From Streptomyces paludis (lineage in GTDB: Bacteria > Actinomycetota > Actinomycetes > Streptomycetales > Streptomycetaceae), in contig NZ_CP031194.1 in assembly GCF_003344965.1 (NCBI RefSeq), positions 3,782,001 to 3,846,000 on the forward strand: 64,000 bases of DNA. Reading direction: 5' to 3'. Below the pieces are notes generated by a model. The model worked only from the letters and a program-made list of their open reading frames with translations, searched no databases and had not been told where the DNA came from. Shown here in pieces: positions 26,129-34,825 of the stretch (the stretch's first letter is position 1; each line of letters begins with the position of its first letter). The position numbers and the translations under genes are program-made.

Positions 26129-26547
26129 CAGAGGACACCGCCGTTGCGCGGGTTGATGAACTGCCAGGCGGGCGTCTGGGAGAGGAGCTGTCCGAGCTGT
26201 TCCAGTGACGTCACGTCGTGCATGTGCTGGCTGGGGCAGCTCACGCACGACACGCGCAGTACGAGCCGCTCCGTGCCGCCCTGGTCCGTGAAGTACAGCT
26301 CCAGGTGCTGGCCGCCCACTGTGTCGAGAGACGCGACCGCTTGCAGGTGTTCCTCGAAGGAGAGGAGCCCCAGAACCTCCCAGCCGAGCGTCGTCGCCTC
26401 GGCGCCGAGGACGTGGCGTGCGTACCGGGAAGCGGCGGCCACCGACCTTGGCCCCCAGGTACGGAAGGCGTCCTCGCGCGCGGCGGTGCGCCGTTCCTCG
26501 GCGGTGGTGAGCTGCTCGGCCGCGGCGAGCATGAGGGGGTGGGGCAT
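26128..26547 (-). CDS. Hypothetical protein with a CxxC motif
   Basis: This 139-residue protein begins MPHPLMLAAAEQLTTAEER. Its middle has a long helix and a strand-rich part (LELYFTDQGGTERLVLRV) leading to SCVSCPSQHMHDV, where the paired Cys plus His could bind a metal. GGAAGG lies close before the ATG at 26547. It is coupled to the DUF2637 gene downstream by overlap. The family is unknown to me; it occurs in the same position in comparable element modules, as I recall. Confidence 0.5.
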   Translation of the reverse strand: MPHPLMLAAAEQLTTAEERRTAAREDAFRTWGPRSVAAASRYARHVLGAEATTLGWEVLGLLSFEEHLQAVASLDTVGGQHLELYFTDQGGTERLVLRVSCVSCPSQHMHDVTSLEQLGQLLSQTPAWQFINPRNGGVL

Positions 26548-26908
26548 CGGGGGGCCTTCCGGGTAGCAAGTGGTGCGGTGTACGTCGCCGTCGGCGGGGT
26601 CGGGCGGTTGGCCAGGCGCATGAGGACATCGGCGTGGCACGGCGCGTCGAGGGGGCAGGGGCATACGAGGTCGAGGCCGCGAAGGGCGCGGGCGAAGAGG
26701 TCGGCGTAGTGGCGACCGACCGGGCCCCGGAGCGTGGCGGCGTAGAGGTCGACGGTCTCCGCCTCGTCCATTGGGCCGCCGAGCAGGGAGGGGCCGGTGT
26801 CGCCGGGCCGGAACGGGTTCGCGTACAGGCTGCGGGGCCCACGTACGCGCAGGGCGTCGGCAGGTCGGCGGCATTGCGTGCCGAACCGTGTCGTCGTACG
26901 GGCATCAT
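26241..26908 (-). pseudogene. DUF4326 protein gene with a 1-base frameshift
   Basis: The start ATGATG at 26903-26908 overlaps the stop of the DnaC-like gene. The first frame reads MMPVRRHGSARN to PTPCAYVGP, then degenerates. The next frame, with no usable start, reads GPRSLYANPFRPGDTG and continues through FARALRGLDLVCPCPL and CHADVLMRLANRP. Joined, these give the DUF4326 signature (YVGPRS-YANPF plus the Cys-rich end). One C appears to be missing from the run near 26835-26840. The shifted frame then runs on to 26241 inside the next gene. It could be a true mutation or a sequencing error. Confidence 0.65.
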
Positions 26909-27624
26909 GCCGCCCTCCCGCCGCGCCGCCGGTCGCCGCCGATCATCGGGACGAGGGCGGTCAGCATCTCGGCCAGCCGGCTTGCCACGCGGGCGCCGAC
27001 GAAATCGGTCAGGTCCGGGCCTTCGGCGTTACGGGCGGGCAGATTGGACGTGATGATCGTCGGAAGGCAGTGGTTGTAGCGGTAGTTGATGAGCCGGTAA
27101 GTGACCTCTTCCGTCCACTCGGACGTCTTCGCGGTCCCCAAGTCGTCCAGCAGGAGGAACCGCACCTCGCTGAGCCGCCGCAGCTCCCGCTCGGCGGCGC
27201 CCATGACCTGGGACGGCCGCAGGCTTCCGTACATGTCGGCGCTGTTCACGGTGATCACCTCGAAGCGGTCCGGGCCTCCCGCCGCGATACGGCGGAGTGC
27301 TCCGTACGCCTGATGGGTCTTGCCGGTGCCCGTGAGGCCGGTGAGCAGCAGCGCTCCTGCGGACGCGGTGTCGGCGAGGGCGCGGTCCGCCCACGCGGTG
27401 ACCTCCGGCAGCGTCGCTTCGGCGGTGCGGAAGCGGGGCGGTGTGGCGGTCTGCCAGCGGTTCAGGGCGTACTCGGCGCGGGCGCGGCGGTGCCAGTCCG
27501 GGTCTCCGGGGTTCTCCTCCCGGGGGTGATCGCCGTCGGGTGCGAGCGGGATCCCCTTCGAGGCGAGGATGCGTTCGAGGGCGCGCATTGATCGGGCGCC
27601 GCCCACGCGTTCGGGCTTGGCCAT
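26905..27624 (-). CDS. DnaC-like helicase-loader ATPase
   Basis: This 239-residue AAA+ protein has Walker A (LLLTGLTGTGKTHQAYGAL), Walker B (RFLLLDDLGTAKTSEW), a sensor I region (PTIITSNLPA) and an Arg-rich sensor II end (VGARVASRLAEML). This is the IstB/DnaC pattern. The ATG at 27624 overlaps no gene but lies directly against the HTH gene's stop (27627). The pairing of an HTH initiator-like protein with a DnaC-like loader mirrors phage and plasmid replication modules, so I infer it loads the host helicase at the element's origin. Confidence 0.8.
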   Translation of the reverse strand: MAKPERVGGARSMRALERILASKGIPLAPDGDHPREENPGDPDWHRRARAEYALNRWQTATPPRFRTAEATLPEVTAWADRALADTASAGALLLTGLTGTGKTHQAYGALRRIAAGGPDRFEVITVNSADMYGSLRPSQVMGAAERELRRLSEVRFLLLDDLGTAKTSEWTEEVTYRLINYRYNHCLPTIITSNLPARNAEGPDLTDFVGARVASRLAEMLTALVPMIGGDRRRGGRAA

Positions 27625-27626
27625 GA

Positions 27627-28424
27627 TCAGAATCCGTTCTCGTACGCGCTTGGCTTTGCCGTGTTCTGAAAGGGCGCCCACCCGCCGGACTGGCGGCGCA
27701 GGGGGACGACGTTGTCCTTCCCCGGCAGGTTGGAACCGGCAGCGGGAGTAGGACTCTGGGCCGGGAGATCGGCCCAGATACGCAGCAGATAGCGGGCGGA
27801 CTGGGGCGGCCGAGCCGTATTCCAGCGACGGGCGACCAACTCGACCAGCCGATCGTGTCCCCAAGTCGCGGCGAGAGCTGTTACCCGGGCCCATTCGGAT
27901 TCGGTGAGGCGCCATCCGACGAGCAGTCCGGCGCTCGTTATCGCCTTGACGAGGCCGCTGGCGCCTTCCGGTACGTCAACCGGATCCAGGTCGGACAAGC
28001 TTGCTTGCTTTTTGGTGGTGGTAGTACTCCCGTAGGGAGTACTACCACCACGCGTACGCGAGGAAGAAACTTCCTGATCTCGCCGCCGTGAGTTCCCACT
28101 TGAAGCCGGGTGAGGGTCGTTCTGGGAAGAAGATTCCCGGACCTCTGTTCCGTCTTCGTGGCCTGCGACGAGCAGAATGGTGTAGCTGTTGGGGTTGTCG
28201 CTACCTCCGCCTCGCTCGTAGCTGATTTCACCGAGAGCGGTCAGATCTCCGAGGCACTTGGTTATGGCGCGCGTTGTAAGCCGGGTGCTCTCTGATATGT
28301 CGTCCAGGGTCAAGCTGACCTTGCCCCGGTGATCTGCTTTCCGGGCGAGGGCGAGCATCACCAGGCGTGATCCCCTGCGTGATTTCGAGGACGACCAGAC
28401 CAGATCCGTTGCTGTGTCGCTCAT
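27627..28424 (-). CDS. Helix-turn-helix replication-initiator-like protein
   Basis: This 265-residue protein has an N-terminal winged HTH (SRLVMLALARKADHRGKV, then ISESTRLTTRAITKCLGDL and LGEISYERGGG), a Ser-rich linker, and a C-terminal helical domain (SEWARVTALAATWGHDRLV to RYLLRIWADLP). The order matches replication initiator and helicase-loader partners encoded beside DnaC-like genes. It starts with ATGA overlap to the gene upstream and abuts the DnaC-like gene. The region coding the linker contains a small direct/inverted repeat (GTAGTACTCCC with GGGAGTACTAC, near 28020-28045) that might serve as an iteron or hairpin. Confidence 0.65.
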   Translation of the reverse strand: MSDTATDLVWSSSKSRRGSRLVMLALARKADHRGKVSLTLDDISESTRLTTRAITKCLGDLTALGEISYERGGGSDNPNSYTILLVAGHEDGTEVRESSSQNDPHPASSGNSRRRDQEVSSSRTRGGSTPYGSTTTTKKQASLSDLDPVDVPEGASGLVKAITSAGLLVGWRLTESEWARVTALAATWGHDRLVELVARRWNTARPPQSARYLLRIWADLPAQSPTPAAGSNLPGKDNVVPLRRQSGGWAPFQNTAKPSAYENGF

Positions 28425-28783
28425 GAGTCGGCCCTGCCGGATGAGGCGATGTAGCGGGCCGACGCCATACCGAAGGAGGAGTCGTCCTCCGGCACATAGC
28501 CGTTCTGGGACGGCTCAGGAGTGCGGTAGAGGGCTCTGCTGGGGAGATGGAAGTCATGAGCCCGACGCCAGTCGGCCGTACGCGAGAAGCACCGCCGAAT
28601 CAGGTGTGCGGCACCTTCCTCGGACTCCCGATCCACCAGAACGCGATGGAAATCCGGCCCGTAGAAATGGGTAACAGCTTGCTCTGCCGGAAAGACGCGT
28701 ACCAGGACTGCCGTCGGCGCGATCGCTCTGATGGCATCGCTGAGATCGGCGCATGGCGAAGCCGCCGAAGGATTCTGAGACAT
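28421..28783 (-). CDS. Hypothetical protein
   Basis: This 120-residue protein begins MSQNPSAASPCADLSDAIR. It includes TAVLVRVFPAEQAVTHFYG and LIRRCFSRTADWRRAHDF. Soluble, and not recognised. It is coupled by ATGA overlap to the HTH gene, so it belongs to the replication/regulation module of the element. Confidence 0.5.
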   Translation of the reverse strand: MSQNPSAASPCADLSDAIRAIAPTAVLVRVFPAEQAVTHFYGPDFHRVLVDRESEEGAAHLIRRCFSRTADWRRAHDFHLPSRALYRTPEPSQNGYVPEDDSSFGMASARYIASSGRADS

Positions 28784-28851
28784 GGGAGAACTCCCGTGAA
28801 GCGCAAGGAATTCCTTGCGTGAAGAATGGTTGCCCAGATCGGGCAGGAGAT

Positions 28852-29457
28852 TCAGGCGGCGTCAGCAGCGGGCGAGGCGGGCGCGCCGGACGCGGAGGCC
28901 GAGGAGGAAGCCGGCGCGGAGCGCTTCCGGTGTCGCCGGGCGAGCTTCAGCAGGTAGGCGTGCGTGACACCGAGCCCCCGGGCCACGAGGGCCGGGTCCA
29001 GCGACGGATCGGCCGCGAAGCGCGCCACCACCGCTTCCCGCTCGACCTTGCCGAGGGCCGCGGTCGCACCGCCAAGGGCACGGGATACGGCATCGTCATC
29101 CACGCGTTGCTGCCACGCGGACCTCAGCGCCGAACGCTCGGAGGCCAGCAGCCCCGCCCGAATGCCGAACTCCTCGTCGTGCTGGAGCGAATCGACCAGG
29201 CACCGGGCGGCCACGGCCAGAGGGCAGGCCGCGCACAGGTTGAGCGGGCGGTTCAGCGACACGCCCAGCTTGGCCCTCACCTCGCCAGGCTCTTCGTACG
29301 GGCCGTCTCCCGGCGGGACGAACATTTCCGTATCGTGCCCGTCGCATTGAGCTTCTTCCGCCCAGTGCTTTCCGGGAATCTGTCTCGCCGTCTTGATAAG
29401 GGGCGACCAGTTGCCTTGGCTCGCGTCCTGAATCAGGCTGTATATGTCTGTTCTCAT
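28852..29457 (-). CDS. WhiB-like (Wbl) iron-sulfur regulator with an extended C-terminus
   Basis: This 201-residue protein has four Cys in Wbl order: C38 (EEAQCDGHDTEMFVPPG), then C75, C78 and C86 (LNLCAACPLAVAARCL). These should bind a 4Fe-4S cluster. The glycine/tryptophan turn is degenerate (FGIRAGLLASER in place of GxWGG). The last Cys spacing is CX2CX7C, whereas most family members have CX2CX5C. A second half contains an HTH-like repeat (DPALVARGLGVTHAYLLKLA) and basic residues. Wbl proteins on elements often control transfer or host sigma factors. Confidence 0.8.
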   Translation of the reverse strand: MRTDIYSLIQDASQGNWSPLIKTARQIPGKHWAEEAQCDGHDTEMFVPPGDGPYEEPGEVRAKLGVSLNRPLNLCAACPLAVAARCLVDSLQHDEEFGIRAGLLASERSALRSAWQQRVDDDAVSRALGGATAALGKVEREAVVARFAADPSLDPALVARGLGVTHAYLLKLARRHRKRSAPASSSASASGAPASPAADAA

Positions 29458-29519
29458 TTTGGCTCACGATGTGCGGCACTCAGACAAGATGTGCTTGCTT
29501 ACGAGCGCGGAAGGAGGAA

Positions 29520-29909
29520 TCAGAGACGCGTCCGCGAACGCTTGGAGGGCTGTAGCGGCATAATCGCTGTCTGCCCCTCCTTCGCGTCGGTCCTGCCCGG
29601 CTGCACGAAATGCATATCGGAAATGGACCGAAGGTCGTCCTCGGTGAACTGAACGAACTTCCCGAGCTTCCGGTGAGGAAGCGTGGAGATCCGTTCGCGC
29701 AGCCACTTCTCCGGGATATTCAGCCGCTCGGCCGCTTCGCCGTACCCGATGTGAAGGCGGTTGTCCCGAGGCTCCGGGCTCCGGCCCAGCAGGGCGTCGA
29801 AGTCACCGGCCCGCGCGAGCAGGCTCGCCACGGCGGCGAGCCCCTGCCATGCGGCGGGTCCCAGGTCGGCCGGGGGTACGTCCGCCGGGGCTATCGCCGT
29901 CGCCGCCAT
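29520..29909 (-). CDS. Small HTH protein, possible excisionase/MerR-like factor
   Basis: This 129-residue protein has a helix-turn-helix segment (IGYGEAAERLNIPEKWLRER, then PHRKLGKFVQFTEDDLRSI) of the kind seen in excisionases and MerR-type DNA-binding domains (helix, turn, helix and a wing with KxGKxVxFT). It sits in the regulatory block rather than next to the integrase. The ATG at 29909 overlaps the stop of the gene upstream. I infer a role in recombination direction or regulation; neither is shown. Confidence 0.6.
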   Translation of the reverse strand: MAATAIAPADVPPADLGPAAWQGLAAVASLLARAGDFDALLGRSPEPRDNRLHIGYGEAAERLNIPEKWLRERISTLPHRKLGKFVQFTEDDLRSISDMHFVQPGRTDAKEGQTAIMPLQPSKRSRTRL

Positions 29910-30274
29910 CACGCTTCCAGCCCGTGGAGCTTGGCCGTCCGCAGGTCGAACGCGTGGCCGCCAGAAGCCGCCCAACCGGCATGCGGGAACGAACGGATGA
30001 TCCAGCGCGCGATGGTCAGGACCTTGGCCCGGGGGATACGAAGGACGAGCCCGCGCTCGTTCACGGCAGTGAGCCGCAGATGCGGCCACAGGGTCCGCGG
30101 ACCCAAGAGGCGCACCTGAACGATGGCGGCATCCGGGAGCATCGACGCCAGCTGTTCGGCCAGCCGCTCCGCTGGGGCACAAACGGGCGGTACGGAAGTG
30201 CGCGGCGTGGAAGCGCGCGGTGCGGGTGTGGGCCGCGTGGCAGCCTTCGGGTTGCAGTCCGCAATGGGGGACAT
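29909..30274 (-). CDS. Hypothetical protein
   Basis: This 121-residue protein begins MSPIADCNPKAATRPTPAP. A Pro/Thr-rich N-terminus is followed by AERLAEQLASMLPDAAIVQV, HLRLTAVNERGLVLRIPRAK and a short helical end. Not recognised. It is the first gene of the leftward module reading away from the XRE gene at 30579, so its promoter should lie in the shared intergenic region. The ATG at 30274 is chosen over 30319. Confidence 0.45.
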   Translation of the reverse strand: MSPIADCNPKAATRPTPAPRASTPRTSVPPVCAPAERLAEQLASMLPDAAIVQVRLLGPRTLWPHLRLTAVNERGLVLRIPRAKVLTIARWIIRSFPHAGWAASGGHAFDLRTAKLHGLEA

Positions 30275-30578
30275 GCGACACTCCTCTACGTGGTACGCCA
30301 CTCCACCAGTGCCCTGCAAGGACCGTGGAATGGCTGTTCAAGTGACGTCCGCGCCCCCTGCAAGGGGTCGGACATCGCGAGCTGTCCGGCGTCCGGGAGG
30401 TGCGAACTCTCGGACGCCGATGGCGTTTTAGGGGTTCTCCGAGCCCGAGGCCCAGAGGTGGCGAAGCCACAGAAGCGTGCGAAGCCCCTGTCTTTTCGCT
30501 AAAATGAAACTATCGCAAGCAGTAGAAAAAATCAACAGATCGATGTTTCTTCGGTTCGCATAAAAAACGAGGGTCCTG
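30275..30578. promoter_or_regulatory. Divergent control region between the replication module and the XRE regulator
   Basis: Two diverging transcription units start at the edges. The left part has a direct repeat CCCTGCAAGG (30312-30321 and 30356-30365, 44 bp apart) and several GTCCGGC/TCGGAC-like boxes. The right part (30495-30570) turns AT-rich and probably holds the regulator's promoter. The repeats are candidate operators for the XRE protein. No promoter boxes can be assigned firmly. Confidence 0.45.
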
Positions 30579-31472
30579 ATGCCTGCTCGACGCTTCGACA
30601 GAAGCCGCGTGCGCTCGGTACGACGAGCCGCCGAGATCGCGCAGACCGACGTGGCCGCAGCCGTTGGAGTGGGCGACTCGACGGTTGCTGGCTGGGAACT
30701 CGGATCATCGGCACCGGATCAGGAGAAACTGCCCGCTCTGGCCCGGGTGCTCGGACACGACCTGGACGACCTCTTCCCGCGCGCCGGCCTTCCTGACCTC
30801 ACCGATCTCCGGTGCGACGCCGGCCTCTACCGGTACGAGATGTCCAAGGTGATCGGGACGAAGAGCGACGGCCCGGTAGCGGGCGCGGAGCGAGGGGAAC
30901 GGCCGCTCAGAGACCGGTACGTCTTCGCCGTGGCGAGCGCCTACGGCGTGACCGAGGACGAGCTGAAACGCGCGCAGGAACGGTCTCTCGCCAAGGCACG
31001 GAACGAGCAGCCGGCGGAAGCGGAGCAGGGGGAAGAAGCGCAGGCGGCCGAGGCACCTCCCCGCACCCTCGCCGAGAAGATCACGCTGATCCTGGAACGC
31101 TCGTACCCGGGGCAGAAATCACCGGGCGACACGGAGATCGCCGAGGCGATCAACGCCCACGCCGGCTCGCGGGTCATCTCCGCGCAGGGCGTGGCGGATC
31201 TTCGTACCGGTGCCGAGGAAGAAGCGGCGCCGGTCGTGCTTGAGGGCCTGGCCGCCTTCTTCGGCCTGTCCCCTCTCTACTTCCAGCCGAACGACGCCGT
31301 GGCGCGGCAGGTCTATGAGGGACTTCTGCTCATGTCGGCGGCGAAGAAGGGGACAGTCGGACGGGTCAGGGCCCGCGGCGTGGGTACGGAGGGGCTGCCG
31401 CCGAACGTCCTGTCCATCCTCAACGACCTCGCGACAGAGCTGGCCAAGGTAGAGCCAGAGACGAGTGACTGA
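30579..31472 (+). CDS. XRE regulator with a second, EspR-like HTH domain
   Basis: This 297-residue protein has an N-terminal Cro/CI-type HTH (VRRAAEIAQTDVAAAVGVGD, then STVAGWELGSSAPDQEK) and a variable Ala/Glu linker. A second HTH-like unit (AEKITLILERSYPGQK, then DTEIAEAINAHAGSRVISAQ and LEGLAAFFGLSPLYFQ) resembles EspR-type nucleoid regulators of actinobacteria. Two DNA-binding units in one chain suggest bridging of distant sites. It faces away from the replication module and is a good candidate master regulator of the element. Confidence 0.7.
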   Translation: MPARRFDRSRVRSVRRAAEIAQTDVAAAVGVGDSTVAGWELGSSAPDQEKLPALARVLGHDLDDLFPRAGLPDLTDLRCDAGLYRYEMSKVIGTKSDGPVAGAERGERPLRDRYVFAVASAYGVTEDELKRAQERSLAKARNEQPAEAEQGEEAQAAEAPPRTLAEKITLILERSYPGQKSPGDTEIAEAINAHAGSRVISAQGVADLRTGAEEEAAPVVLEGLAAFFGLSPLYFQPNDAVARQVYEGLLLMSAAKKGTVGRVRARGVGTEGLPPNVLSILNDLATELAKVEPETSD

Positions 31473-31799
31473 AAGAGCTATCGGCCTGGACAGCTTCCTT
31501 TCGATCGCGCGCCAAGAGAGTGTTGAGCTGCTCCCTCCGGCTGATGTGCCCGGATCGTGGCGGCTGCTCTGTGGACCGGCGAGGAGTCGCCGACGGATCT
31601 GATCCCTCTCATGCCGTCGCAGAGTCGGGTACGGTGTCTGCCCCAGACCCGACTCTGCGTCACCCGGCGGGTGGTCGACGGTGCTCGCGCAGTTGTGCCG
31701 GACGAGGGCATCGCGTCACGCGCACCGGCGTTGAAGCGCTGCGAGCCAGCCGGGTTGGTTGATCACGCGCCACGCGGCCATCCGCTCGGCGATCGCGGT
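31473..31799. other. Intergenic stretch with a 12-bp inverted repeat
   Basis: No supported gene. A perfect 12-bp inverted repeat (GCAGAGTCGGGT at 31619-31630 and its complement at 31647-31658, loop 16 nt) lies between two convergent genes and could end transcription from both sides. No T-run follows. Confidence 0.45.
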
Positions 31800-33995
31800 T
31801 CAGTCCGTCTCGGGTTTCCATCGGTCGGTGACGCGGATGGCCGAGATGGAGCCGACGAGCCAGACGGCGAAGGCGATCACGGCAATGGTGAGGGTCAGGG
31901 AGGCGAGGACGGAGGTGGAGAGAGTGGCCCCGACGATGGGGTTGGTGAGTGGGGTGGCGAGCCATGCGTTGGTCAGCAGGCCGAGACCGGCTGCGAGGAG
32001 GAGCGGTAGCAGCAGAGTCCAGGCGGCGGTGGCCAGGAAGATGCGGCGTCGGCCCGTGAGTACCCCGAGAGGTGCGATGGAGCGGCTGAAGCGCTGGAAT
32101 TCGGCGAGGCTGTTGAGGCTCAGGGCAAGGGCCATTGCCGCGATACCGGCCATGCCGAAGAGGGCGACCCAGGCGCCGCGGCTGGCCCGGTTCACGGTTC
32201 CGTTGAGCCAGCTCCCTCCCGGGATCTCAGCGTTCGGGGTCGGTGAAAGTTGGGTGAAGGCGGCCCGGCGGATCTGGTCCACGGGCAGCGGTTTTCCGCG
32301 CGCGTCGAGCAGGACGAGGTAACGGCCGTCACCGGTTGCCGGAGCGGTGGCGACGGGGCCCACGCGCAGTGCGATGTCTGTCCCGCCGGAGAACCAGTTG
32401 GCGAGTTCGCTCAGCCGCGGGTCGGGGTCCATGACGCCGAACGGTGCTGGGTGATCGCATGAGCGTTTGATGGCTTTGAGTGCTGCGCAGGAAGCCTGAA
32501 CGGAAACTGTGGCGCGGTTGTTGTCGTCGATCCGGCCCGTCATCGAGTAGGCCCGCACACTTGACGGGAGCTCGGCCAGGAACGCGCGGGTGCGGTCGCC
32601 GGGGTCCGGCTGAGTCAGTGTGTAGACGGTGTCGCCGAGCCGGTCGGCCGAGGCGCGGGCCGCCGCGTACTCGGAACTCAGACGGCTGCTGTGGAGCTGC
32701 ACCTGGCCGACCAGGCCGATCGCGATGACCAGTCCCGCCACCAGCCGGACGGTGATGCCGGGGTTCCCGGCCATCCAGCGTCCGGCCACGAGAGTGCCGG
32801 ACATCCCGGTGCGGCGACCGATCCGGCTGAGGGCCCGGCCGATCAGGCCGATGAGCAGGCCGATCACGGACGGCAGCGTGGCCATGGTCAGCGCGACACC
32901 GGCGCTGTAGATCAGCAGGAACAGGAAGGTGTTGCCGTTGGACAGCGGCTCGGGTCCCTGGACGGTGAAGAGGACCGCGAAGGGGAACACTGTCGGCCAC
33001 CACCGGGGCAACCGGCCGCCGGCGGCCCGCAGGCCCGTCCCGCCGTCCCGTCGGACACGGTGCAGGACCGAGGCCGTCAGGACCACCACGCCGAACGAGG
33101 CCAGCGCCCCGATCAGCCAGGCAGCGGTGCTTCGGGCCACGTCCGCGCTCGACACGGTGTAGCCGGTGAGCGGCAGAGTTACGTTGATGTGCGAGGCCCA
33201 AAGGGCCGGAGCGACTCCCAGCGCCGTTCCGAGGAAAGCGGGCAACAGCGTCTCGCCGCAGTTGACCAGGGTCCGCGCGGTCCACGAGGCACCGAGCGCG
33301 TCGAGGAGTACGGTCCGACGCCGGCGGGCCTCCGCCCCCATCCGGACGGCGACCACCATCAGACCGATCGCGGGCAGAACCAGAAGGCCCAGCACCGTCG
33401 TTGCCAGAACCTTCAGCGATTCGACATTCAGGTTGTTCCCGAACATTGTGCCCGGCGCACCGTAACCATTGACGGTGAATGCCTTTTCCCGGTCGATGAA
33501 TCGGTCGTCGGCCGGCCGGACGTACGCGAGGAGCTCGTCGGGATCAGCCAGCCCGTTCTCGGCGATCCGGCCCGAGGCCCGGCCGTAACGCGTCAGGACT
33601 CCGTGGGAGGCGCCTCGCTCGGCGAGCGCGGGGGAGAGCACCGACTGCCCCGGGCGTGGCCATGTGCGCAGGCCAGGAGGCAGAGGCGCGCTTTCCGACA
33701 GCGGCGCGATGTAGATGACGGAATACTGCTCCTGCGCGATTTCGTCGAAGGACGCCTGCCAGAGCGCGACGGCGGGCTGCGACGGGTCGCTGTCATGGAC
33801 GATCGGATTGCGCGCTGTACTGCGCTGCTCACGGCCGTCGTATGCGGCGGTGGAGAGGACCAGGGCCGTCAAGGCCAGTGTGAGGGTGGCGGCGGCACAG
33901 ACCAGTGCGACAAACCGGAGCCCTCCGCCACGGACCGAACGTCCCGCATGCCAGCCGACCGTCATCAACTGACGTGTCAGAGAACGTTCTTTCAC
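31800..33995 (-). CDS. FtsX-like permease of a MacB-type ABC transporter
   Basis: This 731-residue membrane protein has a hydrophobic N-terminus (LRFVALVCAAATLTLALTAL), an extracytoplasmic part, then the FtsX-type spans (VLATTVLGLLVLPAIGLMVV and WLIGALASFGVVVLTASV). A second cluster (MAGIAAMALALSLNSLAEF and LLLPLLLAAGLGLLTNAWL) follows. The GTG at 33995 overlaps the stop of its ATPase gene (GTGA). MacB-type systems use mechanical work to expel peptides or strip inhibitors. A small secreted protein gene just upstream may be its substrate or partner. Confidence 0.8.
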   Translation of the reverse strand: MKERSLTRQLMTVGWHAGRSVRGGGLRFVALVCAAATLTLALTALVLSTAAYDGREQRSTARNPIVHDSDPSQPAVALWQASFDEIAQEQYSVIYIAPLSESAPLPPGLRTWPRPGQSVLSPALAERGASHGVLTRYGRASGRIAENGLADPDELLAYVRPADDRFIDREKAFTVNGYGAPGTMFGNNLNVESLKVLATTVLGLLVLPAIGLMVVAVRMGAEARRRRTVLLDALGASWTARTLVNCGETLLPAFLGTALGVAPALWASHINVTLPLTGYTVSSADVARSTAAWLIGALASFGVVVLTASVLHRVRRDGGTGLRAAGGRLPRWWPTVFPFAVLFTVQGPEPLSNGNTFLFLLIYSAGVALTMATLPSVIGLLIGLIGRALSRIGRRTGMSGTLVAGRWMAGNPGITVRLVAGLVIAIGLVGQVQLHSSRLSSEYAAARASADRLGDTVYTLTQPDPGDRTRAFLAELPSSVRAYSMTGRIDDNNRATVSVQASCAALKAIKRSCDHPAPFGVMDPDPRLSELANWFSGGTDIALRVGPVATAPATGDGRYLVLLDARGKPLPVDQIRRAAFTQLSPTPNAEIPGGSWLNGTVNRASRGAWVALFGMAGIAAMALALSLNSLAEFQRFSRSIAPLGVLTGRRRIFLATAAWTLLLPLLLAAGLGLLTNAWLATPLTNPIVGATLSTSVLASLTLTIAVIAFAVWLVGSISAIRVTDRWKPETD

Positions 33996-34780
33996 GAGGC
34001 ACTCACCGAAGTCTGGAGCCGCCCGGCCTCCAGCAGCAGCGTGCGGTCCGCCCGGGCGGCGACAGACGCGTCGTGCGTGACGACCAGCAGCGCGCACCGG
34101 CGCTGCTCCGGGAGTGAGAACAGCAGGTCGGCGACTGTCTCCCGGTTCACCGAGTCCAGCGCCCCGGTCGGCTCGTCCGCCAGCAGGAGGGCCGGCTCGT
34201 TGACCAGCGCGCGTGCCACCGCCGTACGTTGACGCTCACCACCCGACAAGTGGGCCGTCGGGGACCCGTCCGCCGGGACCCCCAGTTCCTGCAGCAGCCG
34301 GGCGGCCCGCTCGTAGCCCTCCCGGCGCGGCACTCCCGCCAGCAGAGCGGCCAGCGCCACGTTCTCCAACGGCGTGAGTTCGGCGAGCAGTTCGCCGAAC
34401 TGAAAGACCATCCCCACGTTCGCGCGGCGGTGTTGCGCCAAGGCGCGACCTCGCATCGGGACGATGTCGCGACCCGCGATCCGGACCGTTCCCGCGTGCG
34501 GTTTGGTCAGCCCCAGCAGGCACATCAGCAGCGTGCTCTTCCCGCTTCCGCTGGCGCCCGTCACCGCGACCGACTCACCGTAGGAGACACTCAGGTTGAT
34601 GTCGTCCAGAAGAGCACGGTCCGGCAACGCGTAGCTGAGCGATTCGACCGCCACGGCGCTTTCGGAAGCTGTGGCGGAGGATGGCGCAGACGGGGTCGGC
34701 GGCGGAACGGTCACAGCGGGCCTCTCGACGGCAAGTGGAGCAGAGTAAACGTGAGGCCGACCCAGCCGGGCCGGCCTCAC
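33992..34780 (-). CDS. ABC transporter ATPase, LolD/MacB type
   Basis: The core has Walker A (VAVTGASGSGKSTLLMCL), a Q-loop (GMVFQFGELLAEL), the signature (LSGGERQRTAVARALV), Walker B (LLLADEPTGALDSVN) and an H-loop (LVVTHDASVAARAD), all canonical for the FtsX-partner subfamily. The first 40 or so residues are Pro/Ala/Ser-rich and may be untranslated, so the true start could be an internal codon near 34700. It is coupled to the permease by overlap. Confidence 0.85.
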   Translation of the reverse strand: MRPARLGRPHVYSAPLAVERPAVTVPPPTPSAPSSATASESAVAVESLSYALPDRALLDDINLSVSYGESVAVTGASGSGKSTLLMCLLGLTKPHAGTVRIAGRDIVPMRGRALAQHRRANVGMVFQFGELLAELTPLENVALAALLAGVPRREGYERAARLLQELGVPADGSPTAHLSGGERQRTAVARALVNEPALLLADEPTGALDSVNRETVADLLFSLPEQRRCALLVVTHDASVAARADRTLLLEAGRLQTSVSAS

Positions 34781-34825
34781 ATCGTCATACAGTCGTCACA
34801 GGGACAAGACGTCCGTGGTCAGACG

